From an uncultured Clostridia bacterium (lineage in GTDB: Bacteria; Bacillota; Clostridia; Christensenellales; Borkfalkiaceae): a stretch of 64,000 bases of DNA. Made by a program: the position numbers and the translations under genes. The notes below the pieces were generated by a model. It was not told the origin of the DNA and ran no database searches. It was given only the letters and a program-made list of their open reading frames with translations. Position 1 is the first letter of the stretch. The number at the start of each line of letters is the position of its first letter. Positions 33,587-42,785 of this stretch are shown here, piece after piece. The DNA lies in NCBI GenBank assembly GCA_944346885.1, contig CALVMR010000029.1, positions 1 to 64,000 on the forward strand, written 5' to 3'.

Positions 33587-34990
33587 TTATTCTTTGCCCG
33601 CCCGCTCCGCTTTTTTGCGGGTGCGGCGGCGCACCAAAAACCAAATGAGCAACCCCGCCCCCGTCAGCACGAGCGCCGCGCCCGCAGACAGGAGCACGGC
33701 AACAAGATCCGTCCAATTTGCGCCGCCTTCTCCCGCTTGCCGCAACGTAAAGGTCAATTCCCCTTCGGGCAGCGCATCGAAGGAGGCTGCGTACACGTTC
33801 CCCTCCCGCGCAAACGCAGCGCTGTACGAACGGAAGGGATAGGGCGTGCGCACTTCGACCGACAAACTGCCGAAATCCGCCCAGCTCTGCGCGGGGGAAA
33901 GCAGATAGGTATACGTGTAACTCGTTGTGCGCGAATCCGAAACGCGGCTGATCTGCGGATACAGCGGCGCGGTAACGGCGTTGGTCACCCGCCCGCCGGC
34001 GGGGATCGAAAGCTCGTATTCCAGCCAGCGCAGCAGGCGGCTGCGTACATTCAGGTCGGAAAAGGAATACGGAACGGTCTGCGAATATTCTTCCGCGAGC
34101 GCATCGAGCACGGCGTTGTACCAATCCGCGGAGGGAACGCCTTGCGCCGCCTGCCCCGCCCCCGCAAAAAACCACAGCGCGAGCCGTTCAAAGTCCGTCT
34201 GCCGCGTAAACAGCAGTTCCGCCCCCGCCCGCGCGATCGCTCCGCCGCCGACGCTTTCAAACCGCTCCCACACGGGCGCGGCAGCCTCGCCCGCCACGGC
34301 GATCCAAACCAATTCTCCGTTTTCGGCAAGCACCGCGGCGGCACGTCCGCTGCCACCTGCATAGATGCGCCGCCCCGAAACGAACACGCGTGAAGTTTCC
34401 GTCTGCGGAAAAGTTACCAGCGCGGAAATTTCTCCGACCGCATCCGCTTCGATCTTATACGCATACACCGTGACGGGAAGATCGGGCGCGAAAAAATCAT
34501 CCTCCCGATAGGCGTCCGAAAGCTGCGCAAGGCTCTCCTCCAAACGGAAATCCCCTTCCGCCCGATAGGTGCCGCGCTGCCGCACCGAAACCGCCGCACC
34601 GTCCGCCGCAACGGTGCAGCGGGAAGCGGCGTCAAACCCCGCCGGCACATATTCGGGCAGCGTGCCGTACGGAAACGCGAGCGTCATCCGCACCGCATAA
34701 TCGGCGGGGTTGTAAAAAGCATATTCCGCCGTTACGCTTGCGGCGTACTCGTCCATGTTCTCGTCTCCGTAATCCGTGGGCAGGTCATCGACCGTAAAAA
34801 CGAGGGTCTCGTGTTCGACGACGACGGGGCACTCCCCGCCGACCACGGCAATGCCGCCGGACGCCGTGCCTTCCCACAGATACAGGGCAGAATTTGCCGA
34901 AGCGCCGACCGCGGCGGCACCGAGCAAAACAAAGGCGAGCAGCGCCGCCGTCGCCCCGCAAACGCCTCTGTGCAGCCTCCTTTTCTCCAT
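33587..34990 (-). CDS. secreted protein with C-terminal membrane anchor
   Basis: A 467-residue hypothetical. The N-terminus has a signal peptide (basic MEKRRLHR, then ATAALLAFVLLGAAAVGASA). A long extracellular region rich in beta-type sequence follows. Near the C-terminus is one membrane helix (about 433-455), then a basic tail RRRTRKKAERAGKE, giving an outside-in type I topology. I see no catalytic motif or repeat. It has a near-perfect promoter at 35011-35039 and is divergent from spoVAD. It may be a surface protein of this lineage; no function is assigned. Confidence 0.82.
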   Translation of the reverse strand: MEKRRLHRGVCGATAALLAFVLLGAAAVGASANSALYLWEGTASGGIAVVGGECPVVVEHETLVFTVDDLPTDYGDENMDEYAASVTAEYAFYNPADYAVRMTLAFPYGTLPEYVPAGFDAASRCTVAADGAAVSVRQRGTYRAEGDFRLEESLAQLSDAYREDDFFAPDLPVTVYAYKIEADAVGEISALVTFPQTETSRVFVSGRRIYAGGSGRAAAVLAENGELVWIAVAGEAAAPVWERFESVGGGAIARAGAELLFTRQTDFERLALWFFAGAGQAAQGVPSADWYNAVLDALAEEYSQTVPYSFSDLNVRSRLLRWLEYELSIPAGGRVTNAVTAPLYPQISRVSDSRTTSYTYTYLLSPAQSWADFGSLSVEVRTPYPFRSYSAAFAREGNVYAASFDALPEGELTFTLRQAGEGGANWTDLVAVLLSAGAALVLTGAGLLIWFLVRRRTRKKAERAGKE

Positions 34991-35010
34991 GCCCCGCCCC
35001 CTTTTTTTCG

Positions 35011-35039
35011 ATTATACCACATCCGCCACCGTTTGTAAA
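35011..35039 (-). promoter_or_regulatory. promoter of the anchored secreted protein
   Basis: On the minus strand TTTACA (35034-35039), 17 bases, TATAAT (35011-35016), with TGG just before the -10. It lies about 20 bases from the start codon. Confidence 0.85.
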
Positions 35040-35102
35040 GGCGCATACAAATGTTGCCTCTTTAAAAAAATCCCCTGCCGAGGCACCCTATCCGCCGCCC
35101 GT

Positions 35103-35188
35103 TTGCGGCGCTCTTCCCGCCGCCTGCTGTTGCGGCGCGCCTGCCGCTTCTCCCCCCCCGCCCGTTTGCGGCGCGCCTGCCGCTTCTC
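35103..35188. repeat. short direct repeats upstream of spoVAD
   Basis: TTGCGGCGC-containing copies start at 35103, 35130 and 35166; the last two share the longer TTGCGGCGCGCCTGCCGCTT. They fill part of the gene-free stretch 34991-35260. I could not find a convincing sigma-F or sigma-G promoter for spoVAD here. Confidence 0.55.
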
Positions 35189-35260
35189 CTTTTCGCCGCA
35201 TTTTTTGCCCGCCCCGTATTTTTTCTCGCGCCTGCCGCAAACTGAACAGCGGAGGGCGGC

Positions 35261-36313
35261 ATGCGCAGAGGAAGAACGGTTTTTTTTGAAAACGCGCCGA
35301 GGATCGCGGCGGCGGCAACGGTGGCAGGCCCGAAAGAGTGCGCGGGCATCGTGGGCGCGTACACCGACGTACCGCTCGGCGACGACATGTTCGGCGAAGA
35401 CACCTTTGAGCGGGCGGAGCGCAAAATGCTGCTCACCGCCGTCAAAAAGAGCTTGGAAAAGGCGCGCCTGCGCGAGGAAGAGGTGGATTTTTTTCTTTCG
35501 GGCGACCTTTTGAACCAGATCATTTCGGCAAGTTTTACGGCAAGGGAGACGGGGCTGCCCTTCCTCGGCATTTACAGCGCCTGCTCGACGATGAGCGAAG
35601 GGCTGCTTTTGGGCGGCATGCTGCTGGACGGCGGCTATGCCGAACACGTTGTTACGGCAACGGGCAGCCACTTCTCCTCGGCGGAACGGCAGTACCGCTA
35701 CCCGTTGGAGCTGGGCACCACCCGCCCGCCGCAGGCGCAGTGGACGGTGACGGGAGCGGGCAGTTTTGTGCTTTCGCGCACGGGAGAAGGACCCGCCCTC
35801 ACCTGCGGCACCTGCGGAAAAGTGACGGACTTCGGCGTTTCGGACGTGAACAACATGGGCGCGGCGATGGCGCCCGCCGCCGCGGATACCCTGCTTACGC
35901 ACTTTGCGGATACGGGCAGAAGCCCCGATCGTTACGATTTGATCTTGACCGGCGACTTGGGCGCGTTGGGGAGCCGCCTTTTGAAAGACCTGCTGTGGGA
36001 AAAGGGGGCGGATATTTCCGCCAACCATGTAGACTGCGGCGAGATCGTGTATAAGATCGTGGAGGACGAGTTTCAGGGCGGCAGCGGCGCGGGATGCAGC
36101 GCGGTGGTGCTCGGCAGTTACATTTACGATCTGCTGCAAAAGAGCGGGCAGCTGGGCAGCGTGCTGTTTGCGGCGACGGGCGCACTGCTCTCCACCGTAT
36201 CTTCGGGGCAGGGCGAGACCATCCCCTGCATTTCGCACGCCGTTGCCATCGAACGGGTCCCCCGCCAAACCCGCAAAAAAGCGAGCGCCCCGCAGCGCAA
36301 GGAGCAGCCATGA
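35261..36313 (+). CDS. spoVAD: stage V sporulation protein AD
   Basis: SpoVAD, 350 residues, a thiolase-fold protein of the spore inner-membrane channel that loads and releases dipicolinic acid. Recognisable segments are PRIAAAATVAGPKE, DMFGEDTFERAERKM, GIYSACSTMSEGL, TATGSHFSSAERQYRYPLE and GDLGALGSRLL, all typical of the family. GGAGG lies five bases before the ATG. Its stop codon overlaps the spoVAE start (ATGA). spoVAC, usually directly upstream, is not here. This is direct evidence that the organism belongs to a spore-forming lineage. Confidence 0.96.
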   Translation: MRRGRTVFFENAPRIAAAATVAGPKECAGIVGAYTDVPLGDDMFGEDTFERAERKMLLTAVKKSLEKARLREEEVDFFLSGDLLNQIISASFTARETGLPFLGIYSACSTMSEGLLLGGMLLDGGYAEHVVTATGSHFSSAERQYRYPLELGTTRPPQAQWTVTGAGSFVLSRTGEGPALTCGTCGKVTDFGVSDVNNMGAAMAPAAADTLLTHFADTGRSPDRYDLILTGDLGALGSRLLKDLLWEKGADISANHVDCGEIVYKIVEDEFQGGSGAGCSAVVLGSYIYDLLQKSGQLGSVLFAATGALLSTVSSGQGETIPCISHAVAIERVPRQTRKKASAPQRKEQP

Positions 36314-36690
36314 GCCACTATCTTACCATCCTTTTCGGCTTCGCAAAGGCGTTTGCCGTGGGCGGCGCCATTTGTATGGCGGCGCAGCTCGTGATCAATT
36401 TTACCAAACTCACGGCGGGAAAGATCCTCGTCTTTTTTATGCTGGCAGGCGTTGCGCTGGAAGCGCTGGGGCTGTACGGCTATCTTGTAGACTTTGCGGG
36501 CGCGGGCGCAACGGTGCCCATTTGCGGGTTCGGCTATCTCTTGGCGCGCGGCGCCATCCGCGGCGCGCAGAGCGGGCTGTTCGGCGCCCTGACCGGCACC
36601 CTTTCCGCCGCCGCGGCGGGCGTGACCGCGGCGATCGTGTTCGCCTTTCTCGTTGCCGTGCTCTTTAAACCGAAGAGCAAAAAAAACTAA
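36310..36690 (+). CDS. spoVAE: stage V sporulation protein AE (SpoVAEb type)
   Basis: A 126-residue membrane protein with about four helices and the family signature VDFAGAGATVPICGFGYLLARG. It is a partner of SpoVAD in the dipicolinate channel. SpoVAC is homologous but longer and lacks this exact length, so SpoVAE (Eb) is the better call. Translation is coupled to spoVAD through a 4-base overlap. Confidence 0.93.
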   Translation: MSHYLTILFGFAKAFAVGGAICMAAQLVINFTKLTAGKILVFFMLAGVALEALGLYGYLVDFAGAGATVPICGFGYLLARGAIRGAQSGLFGALTGTLSAAAAGVTAAIVFAFLVAVLFKPKSKKN

Positions 36691-36695
36691 GCGCT

Positions 36696-36775
36696 GCCGC
36701 CTTCCGCTGTATGCGGAAGGCGGCTACAAAAAACCGCCGCAGGAGTTCCCCTGCGGCGGCATTGCTGTTTTTTTG
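36696..36775. terminator. two hairpins ending spoVAE and gdhA
   Basis: Hairpin A (36696-36724, 12-bp stem) and hairpin B (36734-36759, 10-bp stem). On the minus strand hairpin B is followed directly by TTTTTTG, a good terminator for gdhA. On the plus strand it is followed, after CATTGCTG, by seven T, which may serve spoVAE. Confidence 0.75.
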
Positions 36776-36788
36776 CGGCGAGCGCGGA

Positions 36789-38147
<1,359 letters not shown>

Positions 38148-38155
38148 TCACGCCT

Positions 38156-38184
38156 ATTGTATCACCCTCAAAAAAAAATTGCAA
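38156..38184 (-). promoter_or_regulatory. promoter of gdhA
   Basis: On the minus strand TTGCAA (38179-38184), 17 bases including nine T, TACAAT (38156-38161). Confidence 0.7.
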
Positions 38185-38262
38185 ACATTCTGCCCGAAAT
38201 GGTGTTATAAAGATTTTTTATAGAATGTATAACCTGCGCCGAAGAACAAAAAGCGGCGGCGC

Positions 38263-38763
38263 TTAATCCTGCAAGGCGCGCTCGGCAACGTTCAGCCCGG
38301 CAAGGCGGGAAAGGCGCAAAAAGCCCTCTTCCAAGGCGGCGTACCCGTCGGCTTCGGCGGTATGCCCGTCGGCTTCGGCTGCCTGCCTGTACACGCGTAC
38401 GGCGCTCTGCCGCAAAAAAGCGCGGCGCCGTGCCCGCCGATCCTCCGCGCGACGCTGCGACTCCTCTTCCGCGCGGCGCCGTGCCTCCTCTTCCGCGCGG
38501 GCGCGCGCCAATAAAAACGCCGCCGTTTCGGCATAGCGCAAACGATCCGCGCGCTCCTCTGCGCAGACGGCGCCGCTTTGCGGTCTTTTCCCCTCTTCCG
38601 CGGCGGCATGCGCCGCGGGGCGCGCTCCGCGCGCCGAACAAAACGCCTCCCGCCCCGTCGCCGTGGATCGTTCGGGCACAAAGCTGCGCTCTCTGCGCAC
38701 CAAACGATAGGGCTCCCGCCCCTGCCACAGTATGACGCAGCGTTCCTTCTTCTCTTTCCGCAT
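38263..38763 (-). CDS. hypothetical charged coiled-coil protein
   Basis: A 166-residue protein with no family I recognise. The middle (about 85-120) is almost entirely Glu, Arg and Ala (ARARAEEEARRRAEEESQRR) and should form a single helix or coiled coil. An Ala/Glu/Gly repeat (AEADGHTAEADGY) follows. It has no signal peptide or membrane helix. GGAGGG lies upstream, and the gene shares a control region with the divergent WYL regulator. Base bias is typical of the window, so it may be real, but it could be spurious. Confidence 0.55.
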   Translation of the reverse strand: MRKEKKERCVILWQGREPYRLVRRERSFVPERSTATGREAFCSARGARPAAHAAAEEGKRPQSGAVCAEERADRLRYAETAAFLLARARAEEEARRRAEEESQRRAEDRRARRRAFLRQSAVRVYRQAAEADGHTAEADGYAALEEGFLRLSRLAGLNVAERALQD

Positions 38764-38806
38764 GCCCCTTCCCTCCTGTTTCTGCGTTCATTGTAGCACG
38801 ATATAC

Positions 38807-38835
38807 TTGACAAATGTTGTCATGTATATTAAAAT
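38807..38835 (+). promoter_or_regulatory. promoter of the WYL regulator with overlapping operator
   Basis: TTGACA (38807-38812), 17 bases, TAAAAT (38830-38835). A 6-3-6 palindrome, TGACAA-ATG-TTGTCA (38808-38822), overlaps the -35. On the other strand an extended -10 (TGC-TACAAT, 38790-38795) serves the hypothetical gene, so the palindrome could control both directions. The WYL regulator next door is the obvious candidate to bind it. Confidence 0.65.
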
Positions 38836-38963
38836 AATTTCCGCAAAAACAAAAATTTTTTCTCTATATCATAGGAGAGAGCGGGCGCGGATATGCCGCC
38901 TGTGTGCAATTTTTTTAAAACGCCCCGCGCGCCGAACGGCGCGCGGGGAATAGGGAGAGAGCC

Positions 38964-39908
38964 GTGAAATTTCAGATCATGCTGCAAATTTTATTCAAAC
39001 TGCTGCGGCGCAGAAAAATCAGCGCGGCGCAGCTCGCCAAAGAATGCGGGGTAAGTGTGCGCAGCGTGTACCGCTACATCGAAGAGCTGAGCGTGGCGGG
39101 CGTGCCGCTCTTTGTTACGCGCGGAAGAAACGGCGGCGTGACCCTGCCCGACACCTACCGCCTGCCCGAAAACTTTTTTACCGCCGCCGAATACGGAGCG
39201 GCGGTGAACGCGCTGAGCGCGCTGTACGAGCAAACGCGCGACGAGATATGCCAAACCGCGCTGGAAAAGCTCGCCCAACGGCACAAAAAGGACGGCAGGA
39301 GCCTCGCCATTTCCGGCAATATCCTCGTAGACAGCAGCACTTGGGGAGACGCTTACGGGTTTTCGGATATGCTGCACGGCTTGGAGGAGGCGATCGAACG
39401 GTGCGAATGCCTCGACCTCTCGTACATCGACCGCACGGGCGCGGAGAGCCGCCGCATCGTGGAACCGCACCTGTTGATCTACAAACAAAACATTTGGTAC
39501 CTATACGCCTGGTGCAGAACGCGGAAAAACTTCCGCCTCTTCCGCGTAGGCAGGATCCGCGGCGCGGGCGGCACAAACGAGCGGTTTGCGCGGCGGGAGA
39601 TCGACCGCGAAAGCCTGCCGCTGGATTTTACTTTTGCCGACGCGGAGATGGTGCAGCTGCGCCTTGCCGTGCAAAAGGAAGCGCTGCCCGACGTGGAGGA
39701 ATGGCTGGGCATGAGCAGCGTCCGCACCGTAAACGGAACGCTGACCGCCGAAGCGACGCTGCCGCGCAGCGAAGCGCTGCTTGCAAAACTTTTATCCTTC
39801 GGCTGCGGCGTGCGCGTGCTGGACCCCGAACCGCTCGCCGAGGAAGTGCGCGCCCGCGCGCAGGCGCTCGCGCACATGTACGCCGAACGGGAGAGCGGCG
39901 CAAAATAA
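38964..39908 (+). CDS. YafY-type transcriptional regulator (HTH, WYL domain)
   Basis: A 314-residue regulator. It has an N-terminal HTH of the DeoR/HTH_11 type (KISAAQLAKECGVSVRSVYR) and a WYL domain from about 140 with the hallmark IWYLYAWCRTRKNFRLFRVGR. A C-terminal WCX extension follows. WYL domains sense ligands, in some cases nucleic acid ends. It starts at GTG 38964 after GGGAGAG. An 11-bp GC hairpin (38923-38948) sits just before the ribosome binding site and could affect translation. It probably regulates itself and its divergent neighbour. Confidence 0.92.
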   Translation: MKFQIMLQILFKLLRRRKISAAQLAKECGVSVRSVYRYIEELSVAGVPLFVTRGRNGGVTLPDTYRLPENFFTAAEYGAAVNALSALYEQTRDEICQTALEKLAQRHKKDGRSLAISGNILVDSSTWGDAYGFSDMLHGLEEAIERCECLDLSYIDRTGAESRRIVEPHLLIYKQNIWYLYAWCRTRKNFRLFRVGRIRGAGGTNERFARREIDRESLPLDFTFADAEMVQLRLAVQKEALPDVEEWLGMSSVRTVNGTLTAEATLPRSEALLAKLLSFGCGVRVLDPEPLAEEVRARAQALAHMYAERESGAK

Positions 39909-39931
39909 GCAGACCGCTTTACGGCAAAACC

Positions 39932-39964
39932 GCGCCGCCGCAAGATCTCTGCGGCGGCGCTTTT
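39932..39964 (+). terminator. terminator of the WYL regulator
   Basis: An 11-bp stem (39932-39942 with 39950-39960), a 7-base loop, then TTTT. A longer, nearly perfect 19-bp inverted repeat follows at 40002-40044 and probably ends the convergent nucleotidyltransferase transcript. Confidence 0.75.
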
Positions 39965-40074
39965 CCCCTCGGCGCGTTCTTCCCGCGGCGGCGCTTTTTA
40001 CGGCAAAAGAGGGCGCGGAATGCAGTTCCGTGCCCTCTTTTGCCGCCTTTGCGGCACTTTTCCGCTTTTGCGGT

Positions 40075-40782
40075 TCACTCTTTTTTGCGTTTTGCCGCGC
40101 CGACGGAGCGCGCAAACTCCTCCATCGTATTGAAGGAAAACCCGCCGAGCGGCTGTATTTCCAAGATATCCGCTTCGATATCCGTATCGTTGAACACGTC
40201 CAAAAATTCCATTTCGTTGCCGTGTTTGTGGCGGTAATTCCCTTCCGCGTCCAAGATCCCCGCGCGGAAGGCGCGCAGCTTTTGCAGCAGAACGTGCGCC
40301 TCGCACAAAAAGATGCTTTGATCGTGCAGCCCCGCCCCGATGGGCTCGCCGAATTTGGAAAAGAAGATGCGCGCGCCCTTTCCGTTTTTTGTAACGAGCA
40401 CATACGGCTTTTCTTCCCGCACGCAGGGGATGACCGCCCTGCCCGCAAAGCGCTGCGCCAGCATGCCGAAGATCTGCGGCGGCTGCAACGAATCGCCCCA
40501 GAGCACGAAACAGCGGTCTCCCGCGGCGGGCGCGATGCGTTCCAGCGCCTGCCAAACGGCGTCTCCGCTACCCTTGCCGCTGTGGAGCACGATCTTTTCG
40601 CAATCGGTAAAACAGTGCTCGTTTTCAAACGAGCAGACGACGAAAGAGCGGTCGCAATACGGCGCCATCGCCGCCAAATTTTTTGCAAGCAGCGTTTCTC
40701 CGCCCACCGGCATGAGCGCTTTGGGCGTTTCGCTTTGGAAGCGAGACTGCTTCCCCGCGCATAAAATGAGCCCGAACGTCAT
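40075..40782 (-). CDS. nucleotidyltransferase (NTP-transferase/MobA-like)
   Basis: A 235-residue GT-A fold nucleotidyltransferase. It opens MTFGLILCAGKQSRFQSETP followed by KALMPVGGETLLAKNL, the loop that holds NTP, and has LWGDSLQPPQIF where these enzymes bind metal. It should attach a nucleotide to a phosphorylated sugar, alcohol or acid. The ATG overlaps the stop of the CofD/YvcK-HAD gene by four bases, so the two are translationally coupled and very likely act in sequence. The pairing resembles the CofC-CofD pair of F420 synthesis. The substrate is unknown. Confidence 0.85.
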   Translation of the reverse strand: MTFGLILCAGKQSRFQSETPKALMPVGGETLLAKNLAAMAPYCDRSFVVCSFENEHCFTDCEKIVLHSGKGSGDAVWQALERIAPAAGDRCFVLWGDSLQPPQIFGMLAQRFAGRAVIPCVREEKPYVLVTKNGKGARIFFSKFGEPIGAGLHDQSIFLCEAHVLLQKLRAFRAGILDAEGNYRHKHGNEMEFLDVFNDTDIEADILEIQPLGGFSFNTMEEFARSVGAAKRKKE

Positions 40783-42485
40783 GTCTGTTCCCCCGTAAGC
40801 AGGTGGAGCACAAGGTTGGTTTCCGCCGCGCTCTTCACCGAAACGCTGCACGTGCACAGCCGCGAAACGGCGGCGTCGTTGCCCTTGCTCACTTCGTCGC
40901 CGATGTACAGCGTGCGCATGGTTTCAAACCCGCAATGCTCGAACACGCGGATCTTGTTGTTGTTTTTGTGCAAAATATCCACCGTGGTCTTGCCCGTGCA
41001 CTTCGCTTTAAAATACTGCGGCCAGCGCGCGTTGATGCGTTCGGCAAGGCTGCGGCGCTCCTGTTCGGAAAGAGGCTTGATCTTATAGCACACGGGTTTG
41101 ACGCCCAGCTGTTCGACGGGTCTGCCGATCTCCTCGGAAATGGCGCGGATGCAGGGCTCCGCCTCGGCGCCGATGACCAGCCCTTCCAGCACCTCCACCG
41201 CCCTGCCACCTCGGTACAGCGTTGAATTTGCGTCCGCCCAGATATCCACGCGGAAGGCGGAGAGATCTTCTCCGTATACGCGCCGCAGCTTTTCGTGGAT
41301 GCTGCGGTAGGAGTTTCCGCTGATGATAACGGCTTTTTCCGCAAGGCGGCTGTTGATGAGTTTTACGTTTTCTTCGGAAACGCGCACTTCCTCTTCGCCC
41401 TCGCCGCGCGCCCACACGGTATCGTCGAAATCCATGAGGATGCGGTCAAAGGGCGCTTCGCCCTGCAACCCGTAATAAATGCGCAGCAGCGTTTCGGCGT
41501 AGCGGGCGCTGTCGTGCTTGCCCTTTATGTTCCCCATGCTCGCCCGCACGAAATTGTGCGCGCCGTCCGTCATCCGCAGCGAAGGGCAGGCGTCGGTGTT
41601 GACGAGGATGGAAAAAGCAGAGAGGTCCAGCCCCGTTTTTTCCATAAAGCGGACCAATTCCAGCGAAGTGACACCGAACGAATCGCCGTCCTCCTCGTTG
41701 TTGAGCACCCACACCTTTTTCGCCTTGGAGGCGTTGAGGTATTTGTAAAAATCGAGGTATTCGATGGTCGGCTGCAACGAGCTCCAAAAGGTGCCCGTGG
41801 AGATGATGATGTAATCCGCCTGCTCCGCCAACGCAACGGCGCGCGGGTTCAGCCCGACGTGCGAACGCACGTCGTACACCGTTTTTACGATCTTATCGTT
41901 CGGGTTGTTCCAAAATACCGTTTCCCCCTCGTCCTCAATGAGGTGCCCGTGCTCGGTTTGCGCCTTGATGAACACGTTGTCGAAGGAGTTGAGCACAACG
42001 AAATCTTCGATGCCGAGGCGGTCACAAAAATGCTTGTTGGTCGCCTCGTAGCCGAGCTCTTTGTACATTTGCGCGTACACGATGTTGGAGACGCAAAAAT
42101 CTTTGTACGCATAAGAGTGCGCCCGTTCGTTGCGGAAAAACCGCTGCACATACGGGATGTATTCGGGCATGCCCCACCCGCCGAGGCGGGCGGCGATCTC
42201 CTCCTCTTCCTTCCCTGCGGTAAAATCGTACCGCTTTTCGTAAAATTCGAGAATATTTTTATCGGCGGCGGCGCCGCGGACCGCCTCGTACATGCGGATA
42301 TGGTTTTTGCGGATATCCGAAACGCCGAGCGTATCCGTCACCGCCCTGCATACGCCGGTCGATTTGCCGTTGTCATAGGCGTTGACGATCACGCGGATCT
42401 TGACCTCGCTGTATGCCGCATATTTCATGAGCCCGCGCACAAAGGCGTCGTTCCCGGAACCTCCGGATAGGATCACTATATTCAT
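40779..42485 (-). CDS. CofD/YvcK-like protein fused to a HAD domain
   Basis: A 568-residue two-domain protein. The N-terminal ~340 residues follow the CofD/YvcK pattern: MNIVILSGGSGNDAFVRGLM (GGxGxxxxLRGL), then VNAYDNGKSTGVCR (cf. ADDGGSSGRLR) and GVSDIRKN (cf. PGDIRN). From about 343 a HAD domain begins, with ILMDFDDTVWARG (motif I), VIISGNSYRS (motif II), and KTTVDILHKNN with LYIGDEVSKGNDA (motifs III/IV), like phosphomannomutase/Cof phosphatases. CofD transfers a phospho-acyl group from a nucleotide diphosphate; YvcK binds UDP-sugars. I infer a transfer-then-dephosphorylation or sugar-phosphate role. AGAGGA precedes the ATG. Confidence 0.8.
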   Translation of the reverse strand: MNIVILSGGSGNDAFVRGLMKYAAYSEVKIRVIVNAYDNGKSTGVCRAVTDTLGVSDIRKNHIRMYEAVRGAAADKNILEFYEKRYDFTAGKEEEEIAARLGGWGMPEYIPYVQRFFRNERAHSYAYKDFCVSNIVYAQMYKELGYEATNKHFCDRLGIEDFVVLNSFDNVFIKAQTEHGHLIEDEGETVFWNNPNDKIVKTVYDVRSHVGLNPRAVALAEQADYIIISTGTFWSSLQPTIEYLDFYKYLNASKAKKVWVLNNEEDGDSFGVTSLELVRFMEKTGLDLSAFSILVNTDACPSLRMTDGAHNFVRASMGNIKGKHDSARYAETLLRIYYGLQGEAPFDRILMDFDDTVWARGEGEEEVRVSEENVKLINSRLAEKAVIISGNSYRSIHEKLRRVYGEDLSAFRVDIWADANSTLYRGGRAVEVLEGLVIGAEAEPCIRAISEEIGRPVEQLGVKPVCYKIKPLSEQERRSLAERINARWPQYFKAKCTGKTTVDILHKNNNKIRVFEHCGFETMRTLYIGDEVSKGNDAAVSRLCTCSVSVKSAAETNLVLHLLTGEQT

Positions 42486-42561
42486 GTTTCTTTTTTCCTC
42501 TTTCGAGCTTTTCTCTCTGTGCCGCGCAGGCGTTTCCGCAAAGCCGCCGCATGGAAAACGG

Positions 42562-42614
42562 CGCCCGCTTTTGCCGGCGGCGCTTAAAACAACGCCCGCT
42601 TTTGCCGGCGGCGC
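42562..42614. repeat. two direct repeats upstream of the CofD/YvcK-HAD gene
   Basis: Copies starting at 42562 and 42593 share CGCCCGCTTTTGCCGGCGGC, with a period of 31 bases. They lie between the promoter and the start codon, so they would be in the leader RNA. Confidence 0.6.
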
Positions 42615-42705
42615 CGCGGGCGGCTTATGATGCATCCGCCGCACGCTTTTTCCGCTCCGCGCCAGCTTGCATACGCTCTTCGAAAAGACATAAATATTCT
42701 TTTCA

Positions 42706-42734
42706 ATCATACCATATTTGCCCCACCCCGTCAA
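42706..42734 (-). promoter_or_regulatory. promoter of the CofD/YvcK-HAD and nucleotidyltransferase pair
   Basis: On the minus strand TTGACG (42729-42734), 17 bases, TATGAT (42706-42711), with TGG before the -10. The leader is over 200 bases and contains the 31-bp repeats. Confidence 0.8.
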
Positions 42735-42785
42735 GCGAATTGCAAGAACACGCCTCCTTGCGGCGGCAAAGAAAACGCCTTTTTT

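Noticed and set aside
35180..35260. Possible sigma-G promoter for spoVAD (a GCATT element)
   Set aside because: No matching -10 at the right distance, so not listed.
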